Of a stretch of DNA of 64,000 nucleotides, positions 27,419 through 37,794 are shown one piece after another. The position numbers were made by a program, and so were the translations under genes. Every line of letters begins with the position of its first letter. The stretch's first letter is position 1. Source of the DNA: Hyphomicrobiales bacterium (GTDB lineage Bacteria; Pseudomonadota; Alphaproteobacteria; Rhizobiales; Rhizobiaceae); assembly GCA_900466945.1 (NCBI GenBank), contig UBNV01000010.1, positions 558,001 through 622,000 on the forward strand, given 5' to 3'. A model generated the notes under the pieces. That model was not told where the DNA came from. It made no database searches and saw nothing but the letters and a program-made list of their open reading frames with translations.

Positions 27419-28537
27419 ATGTTTCATCTGATGTTTTCCCTGCCATGGCTCATTGTGGCAACCCGCTTCATCGCCCCTTTGCCGTGGCCTTGGATGGTGA
27501 AGCTTTTGTTTGCCGCCTTCCTGCTCATGGCCTCGCAATACCATCTGTTCAGCCGCTTCACGTCCGGATCGGTCTTCGCGCCTGAGTTCCCGCGTCCGTT
27601 GGTGATTGGGTTCAATCTGTTCTTCGGGGCGATCGTGCTCTTGGCCGCGATGCAGGTGGTGCTGGATCTCGTCAGCATCCTGATCCTCGCCGTCAAATGG
27701 TCGTTCCCGGTGGTGCCGGCCGAATTGCGTTATGCGATGGGCGTTGCGGCGCTCGTCCTCGCCGCTTTCGGCATCAGCCAGGCGATCCGCGTGCCCCCGG
27801 TCAAAAAGATCGAGGTGGCGATCCCTGGGCTCGCGCCTGAGTTCGACGGGTACCGGATGGTGCAACTGACTGACATGCATATCAGCCGACTGTTTACCGG
27901 GCGATGGGCGAGTGCCGTCGTGGAGAAAACCAATGCGCTCAATCCCGACCTTATCGTCATCACCGGCGACCTGATCGACGGCAGCCTCGACATCCGGCGA
28001 GAGGACATTGCGCCCCTGGCTGGCCTCAGCGCTCTAGACGGCGTGCTGACCGTGCCGGGCAATCACGAATACTTCTTCGATGTCGACCGCTGGCTTGCCC
28101 ATTTTCCGTTGCTCAACATGCGGATCCTCGCCAATGCGCATGCGGTTATCGAACGGGGGGAGGGCCGGCTGGTTGTGGCGGGTGTCACGGATTTATCGGC
28201 GCGGTCCACTGGCGCAGTCGAGCCCGATCTCGGCAGGGCACTTGATGGCGCACCCGCCAACGCGCCCGTCATCCTGCTGGACCACCAGCCGCGTATGGCC
28301 GAGCGGGCTGCCGAAAGCGGTGTTGCACTTCAGCTTTCCGGCCATACCCATGGCGGCATGGTGCTCGGTCTCGACCGCATCGTCGCCCGGGCGAACAATG
28401 GGTTCGTTTCCGGCTTCTACCAGGTCGGTGCGATGAAGCTCTACGTGAACAACGGCACGGGGCTCTGGCCGGGCTTTGCGCTCAGGATCGGAGTCCCGGC
28501 GGAACTCACCGAGTTCACGCTGCGTCCGGCGTCTTGA
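27419..28537 (+). CDS. Membrane-anchored metallophosphoesterase (YkuE/YaeI-like)
   Basis: This 372-aa protein has about four N-terminal helices (residues 1-125) followed by a calcineurin-like phosphoesterase domain. Metal-binding motifs are LTDMHISRL, VITGDLIDG, VPGNHEYF and LSGHTHGGM. Proteins of this layout act on phospholipid head groups or UDP-lipids at the membrane. It sits 80 bases after soxG and may be its own unit; the ribosome site is weak. The substrate is not identified. Confidence 0.83.
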   Translation: MFHLMFSLPWLIVATRFIAPLPWPWMVKLLFAAFLLMASQYHLFSRFTSGSVFAPEFPRPLVIGFNLFFGAIVLLAAMQVVLDLVSILILAVKWSFPVVPAELRYAMGVAALVLAAFGISQAIRVPPVKKIEVAIPGLAPEFDGYRMVQLTDMHISRLFTGRWASAVVEKTNALNPDLIVITGDLIDGSLDIRREDIAPLAGLSALDGVLTVPGNHEYFFDVDRWLAHFPLLNMRILANAHAVIERGEGRLVVAGVTDLSARSTGAVEPDLGRALDGAPANAPVILLDHQPRMAERAAESGVALQLSGHTHGGMVLGLDRIVARANNGFVSGFYQVGAMKLYVNNGTGLWPGFALRIGVPAELTEFTLRPAS

Positions 28538-28551
28538 CGTTTGGATAGGCC

Positions 28552-28583
28552 AAACGGCCGGTGCTCTCGCCCGGCCGTTTTTC
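28552..28583 (+). terminator. Rho-independent terminator
   Basis: Perfect 10-bp stem (aaacggccgg / ccggccgttt), nine-base loop, then TTTTT. It separates the phosphoesterase gene from the convergent chemoreceptor gene. Confidence 0.88.
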
Positions 28584-28597
28584 TGTTCAGCTTGGTC

Positions 28598-30328
28598 TCA
28601 GGATGCCGCCCGATAGGACGTGCGCAGACGAGCGGCTCGTTCAGCCGGCGTCCAGATCTCTTTCGCGCCGTCACGGATGTCGCTCCGGCGGTTGAGCTTG
28701 AAGCGATTGACGAGATCGGCCAGCACCGTGGCGCCATCGGAGACCGCCCTGCTGATCTCGGTTGATTGCGCTACCATGGCAGCGTTGGCTTTCGTCATTT
28801 CGTCGACGTCCGAGACGGCGCCGTTGATGGCTTCGAGGGCTGCCGTCTCCTCGGCCGCCGAAGTCGCAATGCGGTCGACATTCTTGTCGATCGCCGAAAC
28901 GAAGTCCTCGATTTCCTGAAGCACGCGGCCGGTCTCTCCGACGAGGCGCACGCCTTCCTGCACTTCGCTGGCAGAGGTGTTCACGAGGGCCTTGATTTCC
29001 TTGGCGGCATTGGCTGACCGTTGAGCCAGTTCCCGTACTTCCTGGGCGACGACGGCGAAACCCTTGCCGGCCTCACCAGCACGGGCAGCCTCGACGCCTG
29101 CATTCAAAGCCAGGAGATTGGTCTGGAAGGCGATCTCGTCGATGACGCCGATGATCTTGCCGATCTCGTTCGACGCGCCTTCGATGCGCTGCATGGCGCT
29201 GACGGTGTCCCGCACGACGGCCACCGATGAGGTAGCGGCAGCACGGGCGTCTGTCGCGATCTGGCGGGTTTCGCGGGTGCGCTCAGTGGCGGCCCGGAGC
29301 TTGGTCGTGGCTTCCGACAGGGCAGCGGCGGTCTGTTCGAGGGCCACAACCTGCTGGTGCGTGCGACCGGAAAGCTCTTCGGCCGAATTCTTCATGGCGC
29401 TGCCATTGCGTGCCAGTTCGTGGGTCTGGTCCAGGACGCCGGACAGCGTCTGCTGGAAGGCGCCGATCGAGGCGTTGAAGTCCCGCCGCAGCGGTTCGAA
29501 TTCGCTGCTGAATGGTTGGTCCAGCGTCACGCGGATATTGCTGTCCGCGAGCCGGCCGAGGCCTGCGCCGAGTTCCTCGATCACACGAATGCGCTCGGTG
29601 ACGTCGGTGGCGAACTTCACCACCTTCAGGACTTTTCCGTCGGCATCCATGATCGGATTGTAGGAGGCCTGGATGTAGATCTTGTTTCCACTCTTGCCGA
29701 AGCGGGTGAATTGGTCGGCGACGAAGCGGCCTTCGCCAAGGCCGCGCCAGAAATCGCGGTACTCAGCCGATGACGCGTAATCTGCATCGCAGAAGATCTG
29801 ATGGTGGCGGCCGACGATCTCGGACAGGGTGTAACCCATAGCGGACAGGAAGTTTTCGTTGGCGTGCAGGATTTCGCCTGTCGGCGTGAACTCGATGATG
29901 GCCTGCGCCCGGTCGAGGGCCGTCAACTTTCCTTCGGCGTCGAGCGCCTTCAACTTCATCGCCGTGATGTCGGTGGCGAACTTGATGACCTTGTAGGGGC
30001 GGTTGCCCTTGAAGACGGGATTGTAGGTCGCTTCGATCCAGATTTCGCGGCCGCCCTTGGCGATGCGCTTGTACTGCTTCTGGTCGAAGTTGCCCGCAGC
30101 CAGATTGCGCCAGAACTGCTTGTAGGCAGGCGAGTTGGCCTCGGTCGAAGTGACGAACATCCGGTGATGTTGGCCGACGATCTCGCTCAGTTGATAGCCG
30201 ATTGCCTGGAGGAAGTTTTCGTTGGCGTGCAGGATGCGGCCTTCGAGGTCAAATTCGATGATGGCCTGGGACTTTTCGAGAGCATTCAGGATGGAGCGGG
30301 CATCGCTGCCGAAGGCGAAGATGGACAT
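28598..30328 (-). CDS. Soluble chemoreceptor (MCP) with two PAS domains
   Basis: This 576-aa methyl-accepting chemotaxis protein has no membrane helix. Two tandem PAS domains (about 15-125 and 138-248; each with a HANENFL...GY...EIVG(Q/R)HH pattern) precede the MCP signalling hairpin. Its tip [20 protein letters not shown] is fully conserved, as is [13 protein letters not shown]. It should form cytoplasmic receptor arrays and sense redox or flavin/heme state through PAS, driving CheA. No C-terminal CheR/CheB pentapeptide is present. It transcribes toward the sox operon. Confidence 0.9.
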   Translation of the reverse strand: MSIFAFGSDARSILNALEKSQAIIEFDLEGRILHANENFLQAIGYQLSEIVGQHHRMFVTSTEANSPAYKQFWRNLAAGNFDQKQYKRIAKGGREIWIEATYNPVFKGNRPYKVIKFATDITAMKLKALDAEGKLTALDRAQAIIEFTPTGEILHANENFLSAMGYTLSEIVGRHHQIFCDADYASSAEYRDFWRGLGEGRFVADQFTRFGKSGNKIYIQASYNPIMDADGKVLKVVKFATDVTERIRVIEELGAGLGRLADSNIRVTLDQPFSSEFEPLRRDFNASIGAFQQTLSGVLDQTHELARNGSAMKNSAEELSGRTHQQVVALEQTAAALSEATTKLRAATERTRETRQIATDARAAATSSVAVVRDTVSAMQRIEGASNEIGKIIGVIDEIAFQTNLLALNAGVEAARAGEAGKGFAVVAQEVRELAQRSANAAKEIKALVNTSASEVQEGVRLVGETGRVLQEIEDFVSAIDKNVDRIATSAAEETAALEAINGAVSDVDEMTKANAAMVAQSTEISRAVSDGATVLADLVNRFKLNRRSDIRDGAKEIWTPAERAARLRTSYRAAS

Positions 30329-30654
30329 GCGGATCTCTGTTTTGAAAAGCGGCGGTGGGGGGAGGAAGGCGTATATAATATTATTATAATGGCTAACTTA
30401 CCGAACCCTTAAAATTTGGGGGACGTGTCGTCTTCGGTTGACACAATCGGCTTCGTTTTCAGTGGCGTCAGAGAGCAGGTGTGCACGGGGTCTAGTCCCA
30501 GAACCAGGCCAGCATCTCGTCGTTTGCCGGCGGCGCCCGGAGAACACTCGGTGTCATCGATGCGACATGTTTCGTCGCAGCATGGTCTTCTGGCTTTCAT
30601 GCGCGCAATCTAGCTTTGTCGCATCAATCTTTGCCGCCAAGGAGAGCGTTTTCC
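30329..30654. other. 326-bp intergenic region with GCGACA motifs
   Basis: It begins with a strongly AT-rich stretch around 30371-30400 that may be the chemoreceptor promoter. A perfect TGCGAC-N7-GTCGCA inverted repeat lies at 30561-30579, and a further GTCGCA occurs at 30618. No credible gene is seen. Confidence 0.4.
30561..30579. promoter_or_regulatory. Inverted repeat upstream of the dimethylglycine dehydrogenase gene
   Basis: TGCGAC-N7-GTCGCA is a perfect 6-bp palindrome 76-94 bases before the start codon. The half site GCGACA also occurs upstream of soxB. A regulator operator is plausible but unproven. Confidence 0.35.
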
Positions 30655-33081
30655 ATGAAGAGCCATGCGCGTGTCGTCGTCATCGGCGGGGGTGTCGTCG
30701 GGTGTTCGGTCCTGTACCACCTGACCAAATTCGGCTGGACCGACGTGGTTCTGCTTGAGCGGTCCGAACTCACCTCGGGCTCCACCTGGCATGCGGCCGG
30801 CGGCATGCACACGATCAACGGCGACCCGAACGTTGCCAAGCTGCAAAAATACACGGTCGAGCTCTACAAGGAGATCGAGGAGTATTCCGGTCAGGACATC
30901 GGTCTACACATGACCTCGGGCCTGATGCTGGCGGCCACCAAAGAGCGCTTCGACTGGATGAAGTCTCTGCTGGCCAAGGGCAAGTACGCGGGCGGCGAAG
31001 CGACGCTCATCTCCGCCCAGGAAGCCTACGAGATGATGCCGCTGCTTGATCCGAAGCAGTTCGTTGGCGCGGTCTTCGACCCGCATGAAGGGCATCTCGA
31101 CCCTTACGGCACCACCCATGCCTATGCTAAGTCAGCCAAGAAGAATGGCGCGGAAATCTACCTGCACACGAAGGTTGAAGATCTGGTGCAGCTGGAAGAC
31201 GGTACCTGGCGCGTCATCACCAACAAGGGCGAGATCCGCTGCGAACATGTGGTGAATGCTGCAGGTCTCTGGGCGCGCGAAGTCGGCCGGATGGTCGGGC
31301 TCGAGCTGCCCGTTCTTGCCATGGAGCACATGTATCTGATCACCGAGGACATGCCCGAGGTGATCGAGTTCAACAAGACATCCGGCAAGGAGCTGATGCA
31401 CTGCGTCGACTTCGACGGCGAGATCTATGTTCGCCAGGAACGCAACGGTATGCTGATGGGCACCTATGAAAAGGATTGCCGTCCGTGGTCGCCGATCGAA
31501 ACACCCTGGACCTTCGGCCATGAGCTTTTGGCGGAAGACCTCGAGCGCATTACCAACGAGCTCGAAATCGGTTTCCGGCACTTCCCGGCCTTCAACAATG
31601 CCGGCATCAAGAAGATCATCAACGGCCCCTTCACCTTCTCGCCCGACGGTAACCCGTTGGTCGGTCCGGTGCGTGGCATGACCAATTATTGGTCGGCCTG
31701 CGCGGTCATGGCTGGCTTCAGCCAGGGCGGCGGCGTGGGGCTCGCGCTTGCCAACTGGATCATCGAAGGCGATCCGGGCTTCGATGTCTTTGCCATGGAT
31801 GTCTGCCGCTACGGTGACTATGCGACGCTCGCCTATACCAATGCCAAGGTGCGCGAGAACTATTCCCGTCGCTTCTCGATCCGCTATCCGAACGAGGAAC
31901 TGCCGGGTGCGCGTCCGCTGCTCACCACGCCCATCTATGACAAGCTCAAGGCGGCGGGTGCAGTGTTCGGGGCATCCTACGGTCTGGAAACGCCGCTGTG
32001 GTTTGCGCCCGAGGGTGTAGAGGACGCTTTCTCCTGGCGTCGTTCGACAGACTTCGAAGCTGTCGGTCGAGAGGCGAAAGCCGTGCGCGAAAGTGTCGGC
32101 CTGATGGAGACCTCCGGCTTTGCGAAATACATGGTGAGCGGGGAGGGGTCTCGCACCTGGCTCGATCACATTTTTGCCTGCAAGCTGCCAGAGGTCGGAC
32201 GGATGGCACTCGCCCCGATGCTCAACGACGCCGGCAAGCTGATCGGCGACTTCACCGTCGCCAATCTCGACGACGAAGACTTCCTTATCATCGGCTCCGG
32301 CATTGCCGAGGACTATCACATGCGCTGGTTCGAGAGCCACTTGCCCGACGACGGCTCGGTCGGGCTGGAGGCGCTCAACCTCAGCCTTGTGGGTCTGTCG
32401 ATCGCCGGTCCCAAATCGCGTGATGTACTCGCCAAGCTTACCCATCTCGATGTGTCCGATGCGGCTTTGCCCTTCATGGCGATGCGCGAGATGGATCTCG
32501 GCATGGCGCCGGTCATGCTCGGGCGCGTCAGCTATACCGGTGATCTCGGCTACGAGATCTGGATGCGACCGGAATACCAGCGCTACGTCTTCGATACGCT
32601 GATGGAGGCCGGGGCCGAGTTCGGCATCTCCCTCTTTGGTCTGAGGGCGCTCAACGCGCTCAGGCTGGAGAAGAGCTTCGGTAGCTGGTCGCGCGAATAT
32701 CGTCCGCTCTACGGGCCGCTCGAAGCGGGGCTTTCCCGTTTCGTGGCGCTGAAGAAGGAAGCAAGCTTCATCGGCAAGCAGGCGGCGCTCGAGGAAAAGC
32801 TCTCGGGCGGGACGCTTCGGTTGCGGACCTTTATCGTCGAGGCCAGGGATGCTGATGTCATCGGCGACGAGCCGATCTCCTACAAGGGCGAGGTGCGGGG
32901 CTGGGTGACCTCAGGCGGTTTTGCCCATCCGAGCGGTGTCTCTGTCGCGATCGGCTATGTTCCGAAGGAGATCGCCGACGAAATGGAGGGCTGGGGCGTG
33001 GAAATTCTTGGGGAAATTCTGCCGGCCCGTCTGCAACCTCTGTCGCTTTTTGACGCGAACGGGTCGCGAATGAGAAGCTGA
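30655..33081 (+). CDS. Dimethylglycine/sarcosine dehydrogenase-family flavoprotein
   Basis: This is an 808-aa two-part enzyme. The N-terminal FAD-dependent oxidoreductase starts with RVVVIGGGVVGCSVLYHLTK, and TSGSTWHAAGG contains the His that carries covalent FAD in this family. The C-terminal half is an aminomethyltransferase/folate-binding module (about 420-808). It should oxidatively demethylate dimethylglycine (or sarcosine) and pass the methyl carbon to tetrahydrofolate. The length is typical. The AAGGAGAG leader supports the ATG at 30655. Substrate choice between dimethylglycine and sarcosine is open. Confidence 0.88.
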   Translation: MKSHARVVVIGGGVVGCSVLYHLTKFGWTDVVLLERSELTSGSTWHAAGGMHTINGDPNVAKLQKYTVELYKEIEEYSGQDIGLHMTSGLMLAATKERFDWMKSLLAKGKYAGGEATLISAQEAYEMMPLLDPKQFVGAVFDPHEGHLDPYGTTHAYAKSAKKNGAEIYLHTKVEDLVQLEDGTWRVITNKGEIRCEHVVNAAGLWAREVGRMVGLELPVLAMEHMYLITEDMPEVIEFNKTSGKELMHCVDFDGEIYVRQERNGMLMGTYEKDCRPWSPIETPWTFGHELLAEDLERITNELEIGFRHFPAFNNAGIKKIINGPFTFSPDGNPLVGPVRGMTNYWSACAVMAGFSQGGGVGLALANWIIEGDPGFDVFAMDVCRYGDYATLAYTNAKVRENYSRRFSIRYPNEELPGARPLLTTPIYDKLKAAGAVFGASYGLETPLWFAPEGVEDAFSWRRSTDFEAVGREAKAVRESVGLMETSGFAKYMVSGEGSRTWLDHIFACKLPEVGRMALAPMLNDAGKLIGDFTVANLDDEDFLIIGSGIAEDYHMRWFESHLPDDGSVGLEALNLSLVGLSIAGPKSRDVLAKLTHLDVSDAALPFMAMREMDLGMAPVMLGRVSYTGDLGYEIWMRPEYQRYVFDTLMEAGAEFGISLFGLRALNALRLEKSFGSWSREYRPLYGPLEAGLSRFVALKKEASFIGKQAALEEKLSGGTLRLRTFIVEARDADVIGDEPISYKGEVRGWVTSGGFAHPSGVSVAIGYVPKEIADEMEGWGVEILGEILPARLQPLSLFDANGSRMRS

Positions 33082-33356
33082 ACCGTTTTCCACAAAAATG
33101 GGCTTGCATTAGTTCCCTCTAGACAACAGCGGGTCGGTGATTGCGACCTGCTGATTTCGTGGGCTTTTTCTGGTGCATTTTTGTGTGACCTGTTGATTCC
33201 GGGGTCAACTGCCCGGTTAACAGTAACATTTTGTCTGATGCATGCCTTTTTGGCTTCACATTTTCGGACAAAGAGATATGGAATCCTCCCAACGCCTACG
33301 CCCGCAAGGGACAACAAAATGAGACGCAACAAACAGGCGCGTCCGGGGGATAATAT
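33082..33356 (+). promoter_or_regulatory. liv operon promoter region with GTTGA-N8-TCAAC palindrome
   Basis: The 275-bp gap holds a hairpin at 33128-33150 (gcgggtcg / cgacctgc) that could terminate the upstream gene. It also holds an inverted repeat GTTGA-N8-TCAAC at 33192-33209 that could be an operator. I can assign no specific regulator. Confidence 0.3.
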
Positions 33357-34259
33357 ATGGAGTACTTTATCCAGCAGCTCATCAACGGGCTGACTCTTGG
33401 ATCCATCTATGGCCTCGTGGCTATCGGCTATACGATGGTCTACGGCATCATCGGCATGATCAATTTCGCCCACGGCGACATCTTCATGCTCGGCGGCTTC
33501 GCCGCTCTCATCGTCTTCCTCATCCTGACATCCTTCTTTGCCGGCATTCCGGTGGCGCTTGCGCTGCTGATCATGCTGGTCATTGCCATGCTGATGACGG
33601 GCTTGTGGAACTGGACGATCGAGCGCGTCGCCTATCGGCCGCTGCGCGGCTCGTTCCGGCTGGCGCCGCTGATCACCGCGATCGGCATGTCGATCGTGCT
33701 GTCCAACTTCATCCAGATCTCGCAGGGTCCGCGCAACAAGCCGATCCCGCCGCTGGTCAGCGACGTCCTGCATTTCGGCAATGTCACCATCGCGGTGAAG
33801 CAGGTCATCATCGTCGTGATCACGGCCATCCTGCTGGCGGCCTTCTGGTATATCGTCAACAAGACACCGCTCGGACGTGCGCAGCGCGCAACGGAACAGG
33901 ACCGCAAGATGGCGGCTCTGCTCGGCGTCGACGTCGACCGCACCATCTCCATCACCTTCGTGATGGGGGCGGCGCTCGCTGCCGTCGCCGGTACGATGTA
34001 CCTGATGTATTACGGTGTTGCCTCGTTCCATGACGGCTTCATTCCGGGCGTCAAGGCTTTCACGGCCGCGGTTCTCGGTGGTATCGGCTCGCTCCCGGGC
34101 GCTGTTCTCGGTGGCTTGTTGATTGGCCTCATCGAGTCGCTCTGGTCCGCCTATTTCAGCATCGCCTACAAGGACGTCGCAACGTTCGGCATCCTGGCGT
34201 TCGTGCTGATCTTCAAGCCCACCGGCATCCTCGGACGTCCGGAAGTCGAGAAGGTTTGA
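33357..34259 (+). CDS. livH: Branched-chain amino acid ABC transporter permease LivH
   Basis: This 300-aa membrane permease has about eight helices and the family signature [21 protein letters not shown] near residue 40, followed by [20 protein letters not shown]. With LivM it forms the channel for leucine, isoleucine and valine (and related amino acids). GGGGGATAAT precedes the ATG. First gene of an operon livHMGF. Confidence 0.93.
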   Translation: MEYFIQQLINGLTLGSIYGLVAIGYTMVYGIIGMINFAHGDIFMLGGFAALIVFLILTSFFAGIPVALALLIMLVIAMLMTGLWNWTIERVAYRPLRGSFRLAPLITAIGMSIVLSNFIQISQGPRNKPIPPLVSDVLHFGNVTIAVKQVIIVVITAILLAAFWYIVNKTPLGRAQRATEQDRKMAALLGVDVDRTISITFVMGAALAAVAGTMYLMYYGVASFHDGFIPGVKAFTAAVLGGIGSLPGAVLGGLLIGLIESLWSAYFSIAYKDVATFGILAFVLIFKPTGILGRPEVEKV

Positions 34260-34263
34260 TCCC

Positions 34264-35658
34264 ATGACCACTAATGCAAATGTAAACGGTGCCGCTTCGT
34301 CCGGCACGCTCGCGCGCGCCATTAAGGAAGGCCTGTTCGCCGGTCTTCTCGCGCTCGGTCTGTTCAGTCTCTATATCGGCATCAAGACTGACCAGAACAT
34401 GGCCAATGAGCTGGTCTGGTACACGCGCCCGGGTCTTCTGGCGATTTTCGTTGCGATCGCCGCCGTCGGCCGCTTCGCCACGGTCGCCTTCATCTCGCCC
34501 TGGTTCGCTTCCCGCCGGGAGAAGAAGTCCGCGGCCGTGCCGGTGCACGACATCGACGCCAAGCCGTCCTTCTTCAAGACGCACTTCCTGAAGATCGCCC
34601 TTCTGGCGCTCATCCTCTATCCGCCGGTCATTCTTGCCCTCACCGGCGTTCAGGGTTCGCTGAAATACGTCGACAACTTCGGCATTCAGATCCTGATCTA
34701 CGTCATGCTGGCCTGGGGCCTGAACATCGTCGTCGGTCTCGCCGGCCTGCTCGACCTCGGTTACGTGGCCTTCTATGCGGTCGGCGCCTATTCCTACGCG
34801 CTGCTCGCCCAGAACTTTGGCCTGTCCTTCTGGTTGCTCCTGCCGCTCGCCGGTATTCTTGCCGCCTTCTGGGGCATCATCCTCGGCTTCCCGGTCCTGC
34901 GTCTGCGCGGTGACTATCTCGCCATCGTGACGCTCGCCTTCGGGGAAATCATCCGACTGGTTCTGATCAACTGGCAGGATGTCACCAAGGGTACTTTCGG
35001 TATCTCCAGCATCCCGAAGGCCACCTTCTTCGGCATCGAATTCAACGCGTCCGCCGATGGCTTCGCGAAGACCTTCGGCCTGCCGATGTCGTCGGCCTAT
35101 TATAAGATCTACCTCTTCTACGTGATCCTGGCACTTTGCTGCCTGACGGCATACGTCACGATCAAGCTTCGCCGCATGCCGATCGGGCGTGCGTGGGAAG
35201 CGCTGCGTGAAGACGAGATCGCCTGCCGTTCGCTCGGCATCAACACCGTCACGACCAAGCTGACCGCGTTTGCGATCGGTGCGATGTTCGGCGGTTTTGC
35301 CGGCTCCTTCTTCGCGGCCCGTCAGGGCTTCGTCTCGCCGGAAAGCTTCGTCTTCCTGGAATCGGCCGTCATCCTCGCCATCGTTGTGCTCGGCGGCATG
35401 GGCTCGCTTACTGGCATCGCGGTTGCGGCCATCGTCATGATCGGCGGCACCGAAGCGCTGCGTGAAATGGAGTTCCTGAAGCACATTTTCGGCCCCGACT
35501 TCACGCCTGAGCTCTACCGCATGATCCTCTTCGGCCTTGCCATGGTGATCGTCATGCTGTTCAAGCCGCGCGGCTTCGTCGGCAGCAGAGAACCGACGGC
35601 CTTCCTCAAGGAACGCAAGGCCGTCTCGGGCAGCTTTACCAAGGAAGGTCACGGCTGA
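34264..35658 (+). CDS. livM: Branched-chain amino acid ABC transporter permease LivM
   Basis: This 464-aa permease is longer than LivH because of an N-terminal extension of about 100 residues with two extra helices. The core has [20 protein letters not shown] and [19 protein letters not shown], standard LivM motifs. It follows livH by four bases with GAAGG, and its stop overlaps the livG ATG. Confidence 0.92.
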   Translation: MTTNANVNGAASSGTLARAIKEGLFAGLLALGLFSLYIGIKTDQNMANELVWYTRPGLLAIFVAIAAVGRFATVAFISPWFASRREKKSAAVPVHDIDAKPSFFKTHFLKIALLALILYPPVILALTGVQGSLKYVDNFGIQILIYVMLAWGLNIVVGLAGLLDLGYVAFYAVGAYSYALLAQNFGLSFWLLLPLAGILAAFWGIILGFPVLRLRGDYLAIVTLAFGEIIRLVLINWQDVTKGTFGISSIPKATFFGIEFNASADGFAKTFGLPMSSAYYKIYLFYVILALCCLTAYVTIKLRRMPIGRAWEALREDEIACRSLGINTVTTKLTAFAIGAMFGGFAGSFFAARQGFVSPESFVFLESAVILAIVVLGGMGSLTGIAVAAIVMIGGTEALREMEFLKHIFGPDFTPELYRMILFGLAMVIVMLFKPRGFVGSREPTAFLKERKAVSGSFTKEGHG

Positions 35659-36530
35659 TGATCTCCGGGAACACGACAATGAGCAATGACACGATCCTGA
35701 AAGTCGAGCATCTCTCGATGCGCTTTGGTGGTCTTATGGCCATCAACGACTTCTCCTTCGAAGCCAAGCGCGGCGAAATCACCGCGCTGATCGGCCCGAA
35801 CGGTGCCGGCAAGACCACTGTCTTCAACTGCATCACCGGCTTCTATCGGCCGACGATGGGAATGATCACGCTGCGCCATAAGTCGGGCGAGCAGTTTCTT
35901 CTGGAACGGCTGCCGGACTTCGAGATCCCGAAGAAGGCCAAGGTGGCCCGTACCTTCCAGAACATTCGTTTGTTCTCGGGCCTGACGGTTCTCGAAAATC
36001 TGCTGGTCGCCCAGCACAATGCGCTGATGAAGGCCTCGGGTTATACGGTGCTCGGCCTGCTCGGGCTGCCGGCCTACAAAAAGGCGGCTGCCGAGGCGAT
36101 CGAGAAGGCCCGCTACTGGCTGGACAAGGCCGACCTCACCGACCGCGCAGACGATCCGGCGGGCGATCTGCCTTACGGGGCACAGCGCCGTCTCGAGATC
36201 TGCCGAGCCATGTGCACGGGTCCGGAGCTTCTCTGCCTGGACGAGCCGGCGGCCGGTCTCAACCCGAAAGAATCTTTGGTGCTCAACGCCTTGTTGCGCA
36301 GCATCCGTGACGAAGGCACCTCGCTTCTTCTGATCGAGCACGACATGTCTGTCGTCATGCAGATTTCCGACCACGTCGTGGTGCTGGAATACGGCCAGAA
36401 GATCTCCGACGGCTCACCTGATCACGTGAAGAACGACCCGAAGGTCATCGCGGCCTATCTGGGCGTCGAGGATGAAGAATTGGAAGAAGTGATCCACGAA
36501 GTCGAAGCGATTGCCGGAGGGGAAGCCTGA
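35658..36530 (+). CDS. livG: Branched-chain amino acid ABC transporter ATPase LivG
   Basis: This 290-aa ATPase has Walker A GPNGAGKTTVF (about 45), a signature region LPYGAQRRLEICRA and Walker B LLCLDEPAAGLNP. The LPYGAQRR signature is the LivG variant. The first ATG (35658) overlaps the livM stop; a second ATG at 35679 is an alternative. Its stop overlaps the livF ATG. Confidence 0.93.
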   Translation: MISGNTTMSNDTILKVEHLSMRFGGLMAINDFSFEAKRGEITALIGPNGAGKTTVFNCITGFYRPTMGMITLRHKSGEQFLLERLPDFEIPKKAKVARTFQNIRLFSGLTVLENLLVAQHNALMKASGYTVLGLLGLPAYKKAAAEAIEKARYWLDKADLTDRADDPAGDLPYGAQRRLEICRAMCTGPELLCLDEPAAGLNPKESLVLNALLRSIRDEGTSLLLIEHDMSVVMQISDHVVVLEYGQKISDGSPDHVKNDPKVIAAYLGVEDEELEEVIHEVEAIAGGEA

Positions 36531-37258
36531 TGTCCTCTGAACCGCTTCTCAAGGTTTCCGGTGTCGAAACCTATTACGGCAATATCCGTGCGCTCGCCGG
36601 CGTCGATGTCGAAGTCCACAAGGGCGAGATCGTGTCGCTGATCGGTGCTAACGGTGCCGGCAAGTCGACTCTGATGATGACCATCTGCGGCAGCCCGCAG
36701 GCACGCTCCGGAAACGTCGTCTTCGATGGCGAAGACATCACCAGGATCCCGACCCATCTCATCGCGCGTCGCCGTATTGCCCAGTCGCCGGAAGGTCGCC
36801 GCATCTTCCCACGCATGACGGTTCTCGAAAACCTGCAGATGGGTGCCGGCCTCGACAATCTGAAATACTTCAAGGAGGATGTGGAGAAGATCTTCACCAT
36901 GTTCCCTCGTCTGAAGGAACGCCAGAGCCAACGCGGTGGGACGCTGTCGGGTGGTGAGCAGCAGATGCTGTCCATCGGCCGTGCGCTGATGTCGCGGCCG
37001 AAGCTTTTGCTTCTCGACGAACCTTCGCTCGGTCTCGCACCGCTGATCGTCAAGGGCATCTTCGAGCAGATCAAGCGGCTCAACAAGGAAGAGGGGCTTA
37101 CCGTCTTCCTCGTCGAGCAGAATGCTTTCGCCGCACTCAAGCTGTCTGACCGTGCCTATGTCATGGTCAACGGCAAGGTGACGATGAGTGGCACGGGTAG
37201 GGAGCTTCTGGCCGATCCGTCGGTCCGGGCAGCCTATCTCGAAGGCGGCGGCCACTGA
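36530..37258 (+). CDS. livF: Branched-chain amino acid ABC transporter ATPase LivF
   Basis: This is a 242-aa ATPase. Walker A GANGAGKST, signature LSGGEQQMLSIGRAL and Walker B LLLLDEPSLGLAP are intact, and VETYYGNIRALAGVDVEVHK is the LivF N-terminus. With LivG it energises the LivHM channel. It is translationally coupled to livG (overlap of ATG and stop). Confidence 0.94.
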   Translation: MSSEPLLKVSGVETYYGNIRALAGVDVEVHKGEIVSLIGANGAGKSTLMMTICGSPQARSGNVVFDGEDITRIPTHLIARRRIAQSPEGRRIFPRMTVLENLQMGAGLDNLKYFKEDVEKIFTMFPRLKERQSQRGGTLSGGEQQMLSIGRALMSRPKLLLLDEPSLGLAPLIVKGIFEQIKRLNKEEGLTVFLVEQNAFAALKLSDRAYVMVNGKVTMSGTGRELLADPSVRAAYLEGGGH

Positions 37259-37276
37259 GCGCGGGGAGGATTTGAC

Positions 37277-37630
37277 ATGCAAGGTTTGTTTTTCGAAAGC
37301 GACACCACCGTTCGTCTCGTGCTACGGTTTCTCGTGATGCTGCTCGGTTTCTGGACCGCGTGGCGTACCGGCAAGGCCGCCGCCGAGAGCTGGAACGGCT
37401 ATGGAACGGTGTTCGTCTATGTGCTGGGCCTCGGATTCGCGATGCGGTTCCTGCACTACTCGCTGTTTGCGGGACCCTTCGTCAGCCCGTTCTTTTATGT
37501 CCTCGACGTGGTGCTTCTGATGGCCTTCGCCGCCGCTGGTTTCCAGTCGCGCCGGGCCACGCAGATGGTCGATAACTATTACTGGCTCTATGAGAGAACA
37601 TCCTATTTCTCGTGGAAGAACAAAGATTGA
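37277..37630 (+). CDS. Small membrane protein, DUF6867-like
   Basis: This 117-aa protein has about three helices and an aromatic-rich C-terminus (YYWLYERTSYFSWKNKD). It follows livF by 18 bases with GGGGAGG before its ATG, so it belongs to the liv transcript. A similar small protein accompanies liv genes in other rhizobia; its role is unknown, perhaps an accessory subunit. The family name is from memory and tentative. Confidence 0.7.
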   Translation: MQGLFFESDTTVRLVLRFLVMLLGFWTAWRTGKAAAESWNGYGTVFVYVLGLGFAMRFLHYSLFAGPFVSPFFYVLDVVLLMAFAAAGFQSRRATQMVDNYYWLYERTSYFSWKNKD

Positions 37631-37644
37631 CAAGCCGTTGTTTT

Positions 37645-37664
37645 CTGTCGCAGATTGGCGACAG
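37645..37664 (+). other. Stem-loop between liv operon and livJ
   Basis: A 7-bp perfect stem (ctgtcgc / gcgacag) with a six-base loop lies just after the small membrane protein gene. No T run follows, so it may be an RNA-stabilising or attenuating stem rather than a full terminator. Confidence 0.35.
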
Positions 37665-37794
37665 AGGGCGTCGACTTGCGATAAGACAAGGCCTCGGCCG
37701 TATACAAAGAGTGGAACAGTTTTCCGGCGCAGTCGCAGCGGGTATTGCGCAGGGTTTTTAACCTAACCCGCACAAAAAACTTGGGAGTAACAAT

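Noticed and set aside
30409-30600. Small minus-strand frame in the intergenic region
   Set aside because: Product is Cys/Arg-rich with no ribosome site and overlaps a likely promoter palindrome.
32955-34322. Long open frame antisense to the dehydrogenase end and livH
   Set aside because: Same reasoning; it crosses a promoter region and an established gene.
34213-35679. Long open frame antisense to livM
   Set aside because: A charge-rich, repetitive product with no recognisable domain, opposite a clear LivM gene.
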